The notes beneath the pieces were generated by a model that worked only from the letters and a program-made list of their open reading frames with translations, did not search any database and had not been told where the DNA came from. From a virus, in the IMG/VR virus record IMGVR_UViG_3300020419_000051, positions 1 through 33,790 of that record: a DNA stretch of 33,790 nt; one strand, 5' to 3'. The position numbers were made by a program, and so were the translations under genes. Numbering within the stretch: position 1 is the first letter of the stretch; every line of letters begins with the position of its first letter. Shown here piece by piece: positions 1-7,148 of this stretch.

Positions 1-32
1 ATTTCTACTCTATTACTACAGTGATTTGGCAT
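1..32 (-). CDS. 5' end of a YubB/DUF1281-like small phage protein (partial)
   Basis: Only the first ten codons are inside the window; they read MPNHCSNRVE. An AGGAGAAAG Shine-Dalgarno sequence lies just upstream, inside the end of the preceding gene. An MPNxCxNxV start is typical of the DUF1281/YubB ferredoxin-like proteins common in phages and plasmids, which have no settled function. The family call rests on this short N-terminus alone. The gene continues past the left edge of the window. Confidence 0.5.
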   Translation of the reverse strand, partial: MPNHCSNRVE

Positions 33-41
33 ATCTTTCTC

Positions 42-284
42 CTACCATTGTTCACGGACAACAAAAGATTGCTCTTTATTGTCAATTATTTTGTATGCGA
101 AAATATCAGTTCGTTTTTTATCATTACGAACATGAATCTTCGCCCCTTCATGAGTTGAGCAAGACATCCACAAGCCCCAAGGCTCGTCATCTCTTGCGTC
201 AGCACCTACATATTGTCTATATACCTTAAACCTTAATACTGTTTCCAGATACTCAGTTTCAGGGTCATATGCTGGTTGTTCCAT
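42..284 (-). CDS. hypothetical phage protein, 80 aa
   Basis: I do not recognise the family. The protein is acidic at the N-terminus (MEQPAYDPETEYLETV) and has mixed alpha/beta character, with no membrane segment or signal peptide. The start is well supported by AGAAAGGAGAAAGC-ATG, a leader shared almost exactly by four other genes in this window. It follows the 361-705 gene, separated by a leader with an 11-bp inverted repeat. The next gene's ribosome binding site lies just past its stop. It is probably an early accessory protein of unknown role. Confidence 0.75.
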   Translation of the reverse strand: MEQPAYDPETEYLETVLRFKVYRQYVGADARDDEPWGLWMSCSTHEGAKIHVRNDKKRTDIFAYKIIDNKEQSFVVREQW

Positions 285-317
285 GCTTTCTCCTTTCTAA
301 GTCCCAAGTTAATGAGA

Positions 318-352
318 GGGTGGTATAGGGGACTTGCTGGTCTATACCACCC
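318..352. repeat. perfect 11-bp inverted repeat (stem-loop) in an intergenic leader
   Basis: The arms GGGTGGTATAG (318-328) and CTATACCACCC (342-352) are exact reverse complements around a 13-nt loop. The element lies between the stop of the 361-705 gene and the ribosome binding site of the 42-284 gene. No T-run follows the stem on either strand, so it does not look like an intrinsic terminator. A repressor operator, an RNase III site or an mRNA-stabilising hairpin are all possible. Confidence 0.8.
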
Positions 353-360
353 AATGTTCA

Positions 361-705
361 TTACACCTTAATGAAGTAGCCCTCATCAGTAAGTCTTTTA
401 GCGTAAAACCTGAAGATTCTCAAAGGGTCTTGTCTAGTAGACAATTCCTTTTTCTTCACCGCTAGGGACACCAAGTCCTGTGCTGTAAAGCTAGATGAAT
501 CAAGTTCATCTTTCTTAGCTTCTTTCACGGTTTTAACTAACGCTTTCATCTGAGGAGTTTTAATATCCTTAAAACCTAAGTCTGAGACCTTATATAAAGT
601 CCTAGAAGCCCCTTTCGAAGCTACTGTAGGTTTAGGAATACTAACTGCTGCCTTCTTCTTAGGGGCTCTTTTTACAGAGCTAGATACTGAAGTAGAGGTT
701 TGCAT
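361..705 (-). CDS. small basic protein with Lys/Ala/Pro-rich N-terminus, 114 aa
   Basis: Residues 1-33 are Ser/Ala/Pro/Lys-rich and look disordered and positively charged. Residues 34-114 look folded and end in RIFRFYAKRLTDEGYFIKV, which resembles the last strand and wing of a small helical DNA-binding domain. Nucleic-acid binding is therefore an inference from charge and architecture, not a recognised family. The start has the AGAAAGGAGAAAGTT-ATG leader and lies about 70 bases downstream of a promoter at 780-808, so it is the first gene of its transcript. Confidence 0.7.
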   Translation of the reverse strand: MQTSTSVSSSVKRAPKKKAAVSIPKPTVASKGASRTLYKVSDLGFKDIKTPQMKALVKTVKEAKKDELDSSSFTAQDLVSLAVKKKELSTRQDPLRIFRFYAKRLTDEGYFIKV

Positions 706-779
706 AACTTTCTCCTTTCTATATTAATCACCGCCCTTTCGGACACCTTCGGCTTTATAATGTGCCGCAACATAACTAA

Positions 780-808
780 ACTATACTTACGAATTAACGG
801 AAAGTAAA
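780..808 (-). promoter_or_regulatory. sigma70-type promoter (copy D of a recurrent dyad promoter)
   Basis: Read on the minus strand: -35 TTTACT (803-808), a spacer of exactly 17, -10 TATAGT (780-785). The -10 hexamer is preceded by G. Upstream of the -35 is GC, giving GCTTTACTTTC, identical to the copy at 2702-2730. It lies in the 123-base gap between the 829-1074 and 361-705 genes and would drive the latter. The leader between it and the start codon contains two CCGAA(A)GG repeats around 730-752. Confidence 0.7.
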
Positions 809-828
809 GCAGTATACGATAGCAAGAT

Positions 829-1074
829 TTAGTCTTGATTAACATAATCTCTTGTTGCTCCCGATAATACATCATTAACTTCATCTACAGTTTCCCATAG
901 ATGTCTACTACCTTCTGTTCTACTAACATCCTGTTCTACATGAGTTACAAGTTCTTCTAGTAGAGTATGTAAGTGCCAGTTTTTCTTTTTCCAAGATTTA
1001 ACTTCTTGAGCAAGGTCAGTCACTCTAGTTTCTAAATCTTTTATGTAGAGTTCAGTATTCAACTTTTTCTCCAT
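829..1074 (-). CDS. small coiled-coil protein, 81 aa
   Basis: Residues 1-45 have heptad-like spacing of Leu/Val/Trp (ELYIKDLETRVTDLAQEV...), which predicts a coiled coil. The C-terminal half is acidic and ends DYVNQD. I do not recognise the family. It starts inside the last 16 bases of the upstream gene (ATATGGAGAAAAAG), so it is translationally coupled. A short inverted repeat CAAGA/TCTTG covers its stop codon. It is the last gene of the transcript coming from the DUF932 side. Confidence 0.7.
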   Translation of the reverse strand: MEKKLNTELYIKDLETRVTDLAQEVKSWKKKNWHLHTLLEELVTHVEQDVSRTEGSRHLWETVDEVNDVLSGATRDYVNQD

Positions 1075-1337
1075 ATACGTACTCCCGATACTTCAGAACC
1101 GTTTACTTTTTCTAAACGTTGTCTAAGAATAAATTTCCACTCTGGGTCTTGTTTTTGACCAAAAGTTCTACACGCTTGAGATAATCTGTTCTTCATACGA
1201 GTAACATTATCTTCAGGCTCCATAGATATGAATATAGAGTCACCTACGTTCATCTTACCAAATGGATATAAATTTCTAGACCTTGTATCGTCAGGTAGAG
1301 GTATATCGGAATCTATTTGAATATCTAGTTCTTCCAT
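1059..1337 (-). CDS. conserved small phage protein, DUF7303-like, 92 aa
   Basis: It contains YPFGKMNVGDSIFIS (about 24-38) followed by a basic helix (RMKNRLSQACRTFGQK) and ends GVRIWRKS. The pattern PFGKMxVGDSF...R..A..YG.....F..R.......GxRVWR is a recognisable small phage family, listed in Pfam as a domain of unknown function. It may bind nucleic acid, but this is unproven. It begins at a TAATG junction with the 1337-1600 gene and overlaps the next gene by 16 bases. Confidence 0.75.
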   Translation of the reverse strand: MEELDIQIDSDIPLPDDTRSRNLYPFGKMNVGDSIFISMEPEDNVTRMKNRLSQACRTFGQKQDPEWKFILRQRLEKVNGSEVSGVRIWRKS

Positions 1338-1600
1338 TAGTTCACCTTATTTTTATCTGGATTAAAATGTATTAAGTCTTTTTCTTCCAGAAAGTTTTTC
1401 CAAAACATCAATATTAGTAGAGGGTCTTGTACTGCTTCACCAGAAGCGTCTACTAATTCTTGACACCCTTGATTTATCATAGTTTCGGATAGTGATTCAG
1501 CGAGTTCGGTACACTCAGATTCCTGCAACGCTATCCAAATAGCCCCCGCCACTTCAGGACTAAGCTGAAAGTGGCTAGGGTTATCGTATTTATCGCCCAA
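1337..1600 (-). CDS. hypothetical protein, 87 aa, probable TTG start
   Basis: A mostly helical acidic protein of no recognised family. It contains no Lys/Arg cluster and has one Trp-rich helix (LILMFWKNFLEEKD). The only in-frame start that uses the available space is TTG at 1600, directly after the TAA of DUF932 (TAATTG), so initiation probably depends on translational coupling. It ends in a TAATG junction with the next gene. The start is less certain than the reading frame. Confidence 0.65.
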   Translation of the reverse strand: MGDKYDNPSHFQLSPEVAGAIWIALQESECTELAESLSETMINQGCQELVDASGEAVQDPLLILMFWKNFLEEKDLIHFNPDKNKVN

Positions 1601-2635
1601 TTAGGCTGCCTCTGCATATTTAACAGCAAGGTCTAGAGCACGTGCTTTTCTATTAGCACCCGCACCGAACCACGCACTATGTAGATTGTTACCTTCGTCG
1701 TTAGACTCACGTAAGTGGTCTTCTACATAAGTGACAGCATTTAGTGCTCCCCACCATGTACCTTTAGACGATTTAAGTTCAGCTCCTGGCTGACGTTCTA
1801 GAGCTTCAACAACTAAAGCAGGATATTTGTTAAACCTATCTTTAATAGGAACAATATCTCCAACTAATTTGCCTTCCTCTTTTTGTTTCATCTCTTGACG
1901 AAACTCTTCGAGTAAGCTAGGTTGATAAACCTCACTAATAAACTCTAATACATTAGAGTGTTTAGCTTTCTTCTGAGCAAGGAACTGAGCCTTGTTCTTA
2001 AAGTCAGCCATAGTCTGAGCAGACAAACCTAATGCTTCTTGTGCCGCTTCCATAACGTCTTCGTTAAACGCTCTGACGTGTGGCATACGGAATGAAGCTG
2101 TGCCGCCCTGACTTAAAGCAAACGTTAGAGTATTGTTACAAACAACTCTAATAGGTGTTAGCTTTATAGTCATCGACTTACCAACTACGTGTGGCTGATT
2201 AATTAAAAGGTAACCTTTAATTTCATCATGCCCCGCTAGTTCAAAGTCCTCAGAGATTTTGGCTAAACCCCAAATCTCTTTACCACCTTTTAAGCTACCT
2301 GCAGTTTCCATAGTCATTGCACCCGCTTCTGTAAAGCGTTTGAAGAACTCAAAAACTTGCTCGTTTTGTATAGGTATATAGTCCCTACCGCAGTGGCTTA
2401 GAACTTGGTTATCAGAATCGCGAACGATGTGGAAGGTATTCTCCGCTTGGATAAGACCTACATCTTCGCCCCACTCAGGTGCGTCAAGCGTATAACTTGG
2501 ACGTTTACTAACAGTCCAGTCTAGCTTTGCCGCCTCCTGCATTTGCCATGGAGTGAGGTTAGAGTCTACCTCTACACCTAGTCGGTGCCAAGGTTTTTCA
2601 CCCGCCCACGCCATAGTTTCTATTTCATGTGCCAT
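1601..2635 (-). CDS. DUF932 phage/plasmid-like protein
   Basis: 344 aa, full length for the family. The N-terminus MAHEIETMAWAGEKPWHRLG is the hallmark of the DUF932 / TIGR03299 family found in many phages and plasmids. These proteins occur beside replication and recombination genes, but the biochemical role is unknown. Further family features are RVVCNNTL near the middle and WGALNAVTYVEDH near the C-terminus. The start has the shared AGAAAGGAGAAA leader 4 bases before ATG. A promoter at 2702-2730 lies directly upstream, so this gene heads a short operon with three small genes after it. Confidence 0.92.
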   Translation of the reverse strand: MAHEIETMAWAGEKPWHRLGVEVDSNLTPWQMQEAAKLDWTVSKRPSYTLDAPEWGEDVGLIQAENTFHIVRDSDNQVLSHCGRDYIPIQNEQVFEFFKRFTEAGAMTMETAGSLKGGKEIWGLAKISEDFELAGHDEIKGYLLINQPHVVGKSMTIKLTPIRVVCNNTLTFALSQGGTASFRMPHVRAFNEDVMEAAQEALGLSAQTMADFKNKAQFLAQKKAKHSNVLEFISEVYQPSLLEEFRQEMKQKEEGKLVGDIVPIKDRFNKYPALVVEALERQPGAELKSSKGTWWGALNAVTYVEDHLRESNDEGNNLHSAWFGAGANRKARALDLAVKYAEAA

Positions 2636-2701
2636 ATATTTCTCCTTTCTATAAATGTCACGTTAATTAACCTTTTAATAATATAAAAGGACATAAGCGG
2701 T

Positions 2702-2730
2702 ACTTTACGCGTCAAAGCTACGAAAGTAAA
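2702..2730 (-). promoter_or_regulatory. sigma70-type promoter (copy C of the dyad promoter)
   Basis: Minus strand: -35 TTTACT (2725-2730), 17-base spacer, -10 TAAAGT (2702-2707) preceded by G. The -35 lies inside the last codons of the nuclease gene that ends at 2718. It therefore fires internally and boosts DUF932 expression. The plus strand of the same element reads TTTACG-N17-TAAAGC, showing its dyad symmetry. Confidence 0.7.
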
Positions 2731-3113
2731 GCACTATATAGATTACCCCATTCGTATGGTTTTATAAGAGTTACTAAAGACTTTTGATAAAAACCTTTAG
2801 GATTTTCTTGTAATTCTTTTGCACCGCTTAAACCATCAACATGGTAGAGTTTAATTACATCTTGTTTTCTAGCTAATACGAACACCTGACCACCCACCGC
2901 TGACCTCTTAGCCATCCATGCTACTTGCATTGGTCGTAGAGTGAGTGATTTACCTCTATGTATCTCTTTTAATTCTATCCAGAACTCTTTGCCTTTAGCA
3001 CAACCATTTACATCAGGTACACCCGAACCTGTCAATCCAGTTTCTATTCTTTGGAAATGTATGTCTGTTAAATTATTTTTTAACAGAAGCCACAGGTCTT
3101 TTTCTCTAGCCAC
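2718..3113 (-). CDS. VRR-NUC-type PD-(D/E)XK nuclease
   Basis: 131 aa. The motif GxPD followed by a beta-strand ExK is visible as GVPDVNG (about 31-37) and EFWIELKE (about 43-50), the catalytic core of the VRR-NUC / Holliday-junction-resolvase-like branch. This single-domain form is common in phages and is thought to act on branched or structured DNA during replication or packaging. It starts with GTG at a TAGTG junction with the upstream HTH gene. Its last codons overlap a promoter for the DUF932 operon. Confidence 0.85.
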   Translation of the reverse strand: MAREKDLWLLLKNNLTDIHFQRIETGLTGSGVPDVNGCAKGKEFWIELKEIHRGKSLTLRPMQVAWMAKRSAVGGQVFVLARKQDVIKLYHVDGLSGAKELQENPKGFYQKSLVTLIKPYEWGNLYSALLS

Positions 3114-3451
3114 TAGACCTCTATACCCGTGTGTGGAGCTAGTTTTTTATTATCTGCGGCTAGTTTTACGTCTTTATCTGCTAACCAAGTATTAAATAGT
3201 TCTCTAGCTTTTTCTTTATCATCACAAACTTTTACAAACTCTAACCATTTTTCTTTCGCTATTCTATTGCCGTTGTAATAGTCCCCGTCTCCTAATTTAC
3301 ATCGAGTGATTATTTGATGAACTCTTTGTTTAGTTATGTTATGTCGTAGACCTATCTCTTGTAGAGTAGACTTATTTTTTCTCCACTCTTGATAGATACT
3401 TCTATAACGTACATCATTTTCTTTAGCTTTCTGGTGGTTTATTCCTTGCAT
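3113..3451 (-). CDS. HTH protein resembling sigma-70 region 4
   Basis: About 112 aa from ATG at 3451, which overlaps the polymerase stop as TAATG with GAGGAG upstream. An upstream start at 3475 is possible but needs a 25-base overlap. The segment STLQEIGLRHNITKQRVHQI (about 28-47 from the chosen start) matches the region-4 helix-turn-helix consensus (tLqEIg...nvTrqRVhQI). The rest is charged and helical. There is no region 2, so it is not a full sigma factor. It could be a transcription regulator or a terminase-small-like DNA binder. The pairing with the recurring dyad promoters is suggestive only. Confidence 0.75.
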   Translation of the reverse strand: MQGINHQKAKENDVRYRSIYQEWRKNKSTLQEIGLRHNITKQRVHQIITRCKLGDGDYYNGNRIAKEKWLEFVKVCDDKEKARELFNTWLADKDVKLAADNKKLAPHTGIEV

Positions 3452-5310
3452 TATTGCTCCTCTGTTTGACCCCATGATGGACCAAGTTCATAGTCAACTA
3501 ATAAAGGTACAACTAAGTCTACACAATCTCGCATAATCTCACATACCTTCTTAGCTTCGGTTTTATCTTTTACAGATATATCGACTTCATCGTGTATTTG
3601 TAGATGTGGAATAATTCCTTCTTTCCACAACTCCAACATAGCTAACTTAGTCATATCTGCTGCTGAACCCTGAATCAATCTATTCAGAGCTTTATAAGTG
3701 AAAGACCTTTTTAGACTTTCACCATATTCACTTTTAGCTTCTTCTAATGGTAGAGGTGTAGTTCTTTCGAACCTGCTCTCCCATAAGTCAAACCTACATC
3801 GTCTACCCCCTAAAGTCTTTATATATCCCCTGTCTGTAGCTATCCGAGTACATTGGTCTTGTAGCCCTTTTATAAAAGGTACTTTTTCATGGTATTGGTC
3901 GAACAGCTTTTGTGCTTCGCTATCATCTAGACCTAATTCATTAATTAATTTTTCTTTACCCATTCCATAGCTAAGTCCTAGATTTATCGTCTTAGCTTGT
4001 TTACGTGGTATATTAGCCATATCTGCAACTATTTGATGGAAGTCTGCATTTCTTTCGGTATACTCTATGACTGCTTCTTTAGCTCCCGCTAAGTTCATTT
4101 TATCAGCATAATGTACAGTTAATCTAGGTTCTTGTTGTGAGTAATCAAATACACCCCATTCACAATTTTCTTCAGGTATAAAGATAGAGCGTATCATATC
4201 TCCAATCTCTGGGTCTCTTGCAGGTACTTGTTGTAGATTAGGATTACTGTAGCTAAACCGACCACTGACCGTGCCCCCTCTATCACTACGTAATGGATGA
4301 GCCTCTGCATGTATACGACCTTCGTGTGAATGTTCTAATATCATTTTATCTATAAAAGTAGTCCTAGCTTTATTTAATTTTCTGGCTTCTACGATTAATC
4401 TAGGTAGTTCATGGGTATGGCTTTCTAGCCACTGCCTTTGAAAAGAAGCCATACCTTTTTCAGTTCTAGGATAGAATAATTTATTTTTATCGAATATATC
4501 TTGTAGAGAAGCATTAGCCCATAGATTGACTTCCGAACCATACTTCCTTTTTATTTCTACTTGAATCTTTTGCTCTTTTTTAGATAGTTCTTTCGAGATA
4601 GAGTGAGCTTTTTCTTCATCTACTCTTACACCTCGCCACCTCATTTCTATAAGTAGAGGTATTAAACTAGTTTCTAATTCATATATTTTTGATAAGTCTT
4701 GACTTTTTATTTCTTGTTTTAATTTGTCCCAAACTTTTAATGTAAGTGCTGCGTCTTGTTCACCATAAGGTCCAACATATTTAGAATGTAGTTTATACAT
4801 TTCTGATTTAGGATTTATACCATAAGCGAGTGCTGCGTCTTGTAACAAAGACTCATCTTTTTTATTATTACAATAACTCTCACCTAACGAATCTAGTGAA
4901 TACGAACGTCTGTTCTCATCGATGAGAGGTGCTGCAAACATAGTATCTACTATATTCCCACACACCTCTACACCTTCTCTTTTTAACCATCCAACATCGT
5001 ACAATGAATTATGAAAGACCACGTCACGTTTATTGGATGAAAGAGTTTTAGACAGCCATTTGAGGACTAACCCCTCGTCTAAGTTGCCCCCGCCTTGATG
5101 TCTAAAAGGAAAATAACCTTTCCAATCATCAGTAGCTACACCCACACCTATAACATAGCCATCACCTGTAGCCCAACCTGGACCCTTGACTAATAAGTTA
5201 GGGTCACAGGTTTCTAAATCTACTGCGATAGTTTTTGTCTCGGGTATATTAGGAAATAACTCAGGTACTTCCCAATTACTCTTAGGTGCGAACATAGGTT
5301 CTTGAATCAC
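3451..5310 (-). CDS. polA: family A DNA polymerase with 3'-5' exonuclease
   Basis: 619 aa, the replicative DNA polymerase. The DEDD exonuclease domain has VDLET (30-34), FHNSLYDVGWL and YGEQDAAL. Polymerase motif A is FDYSQQEPR (388-396), motif B RKQAKTINLGLSYG (436-449) and motif C HDE (573-575). The 5' nuclease domain is absent, as in most phage PolA proteins. The residue matching E. coli Phe762 is Leu444. That position controls dideoxynucleotide discrimination and speed, and the Leu variants are reported to be slower and more accurate. The start is GTG, overlapping the previous gene's stop as GTGA; an ATG five codons on is an alternative. Confidence 0.95.
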   Translation of the reverse strand: MIQEPMFAPKSNWEVPELFPNIPETKTIAVDLETCDPNLLVKGPGWATGDGYVIGVGVATDDWKGYFPFRHQGGGNLDEGLVLKWLSKTLSSNKRDVVFHNSLYDVGWLKREGVEVCGNIVDTMFAAPLIDENRRSYSLDSLGESYCNNKKDESLLQDAALAYGINPKSEMYKLHSKYVGPYGEQDAALTLKVWDKLKQEIKSQDLSKIYELETSLIPLLIEMRWRGVRVDEEKAHSISKELSKKEQKIQVEIKRKYGSEVNLWANASLQDIFDKNKLFYPRTEKGMASFQRQWLESHTHELPRLIVEARKLNKARTTFIDKMILEHSHEGRIHAEAHPLRSDRGGTVSGRFSYSNPNLQQVPARDPEIGDMIRSIFIPEENCEWGVFDYSQQEPRLTVHYADKMNLAGAKEAVIEYTERNADFHQIVADMANIPRKQAKTINLGLSYGMGKEKLINELGLDDSEAQKLFDQYHEKVPFIKGLQDQCTRIATDRGYIKTLGGRRCRFDLWESRFERTTPLPLEEAKSEYGESLKRSFTYKALNRLIQGSAADMTKLAMLELWKEGIIPHLQIHDEVDISVKDKTEAKKVCEIMRDCVDLVVPLLVDYELGPSWGQTEEQ

Positions 5311-5519
5311 TTTTTCTTTTTAGTCTGTAGCTTAGTCTTTTTAGCTCTAGGTTTCTTACCTTTAGCCCTAACTACACCAACTTGTTCAGCTTTTTCTGGT
5401 GCTTTAGGTCTATGTTTCTTTTCCTCGAACTTAGGTAAATCGACTGCTGCTTCATCTAACGCTTCATCGACTTTATCGTTTTTCTTAAAAAATTTAAGAA
5501 CTTTAGCTATTATCGTCAT
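5307..5519 (-). CDS. small protein with highly basic tail, 70 aa
   Basis: The first half is amphipathic and acidic (KVDEALDEAAVDLPKFEEK). The second half is almost entirely Lys/Arg/Pro/Ala and ends LQTKKKK. Such tails usually bind nucleic acid or another acidic partner without a fixed structure. No family is recognised. It has a good ribosome binding site (GAGGAGAGTCAAC-ATG) and starts inside the end of the 5503-5859 gene. Its stop overlaps the GTG of polA, so it may be a polymerase-coupled DNA-binding accessory; that is inference from position and charge. Confidence 0.7.
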   Translation of the reverse strand: MTIIAKVLKFFKKNDKVDEALDEAAVDLPKFEEKKHRPKAPEKAEQVGVVRAKGKKPRAKKTKLQTKKKK

Positions 5520-5859
5520 GTTGACTCTCCTCTAAAATAGTTGTATTTAACATATCATGTATAGTTTCAGGATTAGACTGGTCTAATATATGTTGTTCAC
5601 AAAGTAACAAATATCTACGTAAATCACGTATATCATCTAGTAGACCTGCTTCACCTTTAAATGCTTCTCCAGCTTCAAAGATATCCCAACCATGTTTTTC
5701 TGATTGGTGTTCTATCCTATCGAACTTACGAGCTAACATCATAAAAGCTCCTACACCTCCTCTACGTTTCCAAGAATCTCCATATGAAGTTTCTGCTTTC
5801 TTCAACGCTTCAAGGTCTCTTTGTGCTATGTCTTTCATAGCTTCCCACTTACTTGTCAT
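5503..5859 (-). CDS. conserved phage protein, possibly Nmad1/DUF1599 (MazG-like)
   Basis: 118 aa, all-helical. Key features are YGDSW (26-30), GGVGAFMMLARKFDRIE (34-50) and DDIRDLRRY (75-83). The order YGxSW, then a K/R-x-DRIE helix, then DDxxDLxxY resembles Nmad1 (formerly DUF1599), an all-alpha MazG-like domain linked by comparative genomics to phage base modification. It lies directly downstream of the thymidylate-synthase homologue, separated by a strong AAGGAG site, which fits a nucleotide-handling role. The family link is tentative; it may instead be a distinct phage family of unknown function. Confidence 0.6.
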   Translation of the reverse strand: MTSKWEAMKDIAQRDLEALKKAETSYGDSWKRRGGVGAFMMLARKFDRIEHQSEKHGWDIFEAGEAFKGEAGLLDDIRDLRRYLLLCEQHILDQSNPETIHDMLNTTILEESQHDDNS

Positions 5860-5868
5860 AAGTACTCC

Positions 5869-6930
5869 TTATTTATTATTTAAATTATGTAGCTTATCTC
5901 TTTTGGTTATCCAGTTGAAACAAGCCACCATCCAATCTTGAGCAGTAATTTTAGATACATACTCATACGCTTTATCGTAATCTCTCTCTTTATGAGCACT
6001 AAACGCTTTCACCATAGGCATAGCTATATCTTTGAAAGTAGGCTCGTTAAAATTATAGTTAGATAAATCTATTTTCTTTTCTGTATGTTCAGGAACATCA
6101 TCTATATCAAGCCACCATAAATTAAAAGGACTAAAAAATATTCGTAATTCTTTATCAAATATTTCCTTATCTATATAGAGTGGACTATATTCATAACCGT
6201 CACAGTAATCAGAACTTAAATGTCTATATGTTAAAGGGTCAAGTTCTGCTCCCTTTATTCTATCCCAAACTTTATTTTCATAGACGTGTAAGCTATCGCT
6301 AATCTGTGTATAGACTCCTATATCGACTCCTACAGCTAAAGCAATATATTCTTGAAGGATAGACATATGTACTGCATTAGCACCATAAGCACCCCACACC
6401 ATATCGTTAGAGCGATTACAGACTGTCATATTTAATTTTCCATTTCTGATTTTAAAATAAATATTCGTATTACAAGGTACATCTAAAGACTTATCAGCTA
6501 AATCTTTTATACCCCACATCTGTAAAACTGCACGTCTATCGTTAGGATTTTTAATTAATATATCTATAATTTGTTCTATTTGGTCTTCACCAAAATAACT
6601 TCTCCACCTATTACCATACGCAGCATTTAAAGTCCTACCGTCATCAGAAAAATCTTTCATAGATTTTACGAAATATGTAAGTGGTGCTAAATCATTATTA
6701 CCATTCAACATCCATAGACTTTCTATAAAATGAAAAAATGGGTTAGCGTCTCGTTTAGTACAAAATAAAACTCGCTCCCAAGGGTTCTGATAAACAGTAG
6801 TTAATGGTTCATTTAGTTCTAACGTTTTACCGTTTCTACTATCTTGTTCTATATAGTTATCTGGAAAACAAAATAAATCAATCCCTCTTTCTAGGGCTTC
6901 ATTTACATTCCTTACCTTTAACGTATTCAT
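5869..6930 (-). CDS. thymidylate synthase superfamily; probable dUMP hydroxymethylase
   Basis: 353 aa. The TS fold is clear: NPFFHFIESLWMLNG (63-77), AYGNRW (104-109), DRRAVLQMW (131-139), catalytic Cys153 in DVPCN, CNRSNDMVWGAYGAN (171-185) and SLHVYENK (213-220). TS-superfamily enzymes transfer a one-carbon unit from methylene-THF to C5 of dUMP or dCMP. An Asn rather than Asp in the GAYGAN segment favours a uracil substrate. The residue after the Cys is Asn, not the His of canonical TS. The adjacent HMUDK_hel-type gene argues for 5-hydroxymethyl-dUMP as product. A plain dTMP synthase cannot be excluded. It starts at an ATGA junction. Confidence 0.88.
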   Translation of the reverse strand: MNTLKVRNVNEALERGIDLFCFPDNYIEQDSRNGKTLELNEPLTTVYQNPWERVLFCTKRDANPFFHFIESLWMLNGNNDLAPLTYFVKSMKDFSDDGRTLNAAYGNRWRSYFGEDQIEQIIDILIKNPNDRRAVLQMWGIKDLADKSLDVPCNTNIYFKIRNGKLNMTVCNRSNDMVWGAYGANAVHMSILQEYIALAVGVDIGVYTQISDSLHVYENKVWDRIKGAELDPLTYRHLSSDYCDGYEYSPLYIDKEIFDKELRIFFSPFNLWWLDIDDVPEHTEKKIDLSNYNFNEPTFKDIAMPMVKAFSAHKERDYDKAYEYVSKITAQDWMVACFNWITKRDKLHNLNNK

Positions 6931-7148
6931 ACGGGTGAGTTATGCATTCCTGTTATTTCATCTATAAGAAACCCTATCTCTGATTCCGTAAGCACGGGTA
7001 TCTTCCTTTTTATAAACTCTACCGCTTGAGTATAGTCTGCGGGTACGTTTAGAAAATACGCTACTTCTACGAACTGAGTATAATATTTATCTACTTGCTC
7101 ACCCCATGTATCTAAGAGTTCTATGGCTAATTCATTCATTTTGCCCAT
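6927..7148 (-). CDS. hypothetical protein, 73 aa, in the modification cluster
   Basis: A helical acidic protein (LLDTWGEQVDKYYTQFVEVAYFLN...) of no recognised family. It is sandwiched between the pyrophosphorylase-like gene and the TS homologue. The ATG at 7148 has AAGGAGAAAGCAT upstream and overlaps the previous gene by 13 bases. An ATG at 7139 would give an ATGA junction and a protein three residues shorter. It ends with ATGA overlapping the TS start. Co-transcription suggests a role linked to nucleotide metabolism, but nothing in the sequence shows it. Confidence 0.7.
   Translation of the reverse strand: MGKMNELAIELLDTWGEQVDKYYTQFVEVAYFLNVPADYTQAVEFIKRKIPVLTESEIGFLIDEITGMHNSPV

Noticed and set aside
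26-229. Plus-strand frame opposite the 42-284 gene
   Set aside because: Antisense shadow; the minus-strand gene has a strong ribosome binding site.
318-352. Rho-independent terminator
   Set aside because: The stem is strong but no T-run follows it on either strand.
672-884. 70-aa minus-strand reading frame
   Set aside because: It spans a promoter and leader and overlaps the start of the 361-705 gene; its composition is not protein-like.
3451-3475. Longer start for the HTH protein at 3475
   Set aside because: Would overlap polA by 25 bases; ATG at 3451 has a ribosome binding site and TAATG junction.
5869-6930. Plain thymidylate synthase for host dTMP supply
   Set aside because: Not excluded, but the altered catalytic neighbour and adjacent hypermodification-family gene make hydroxymethylase more likely.
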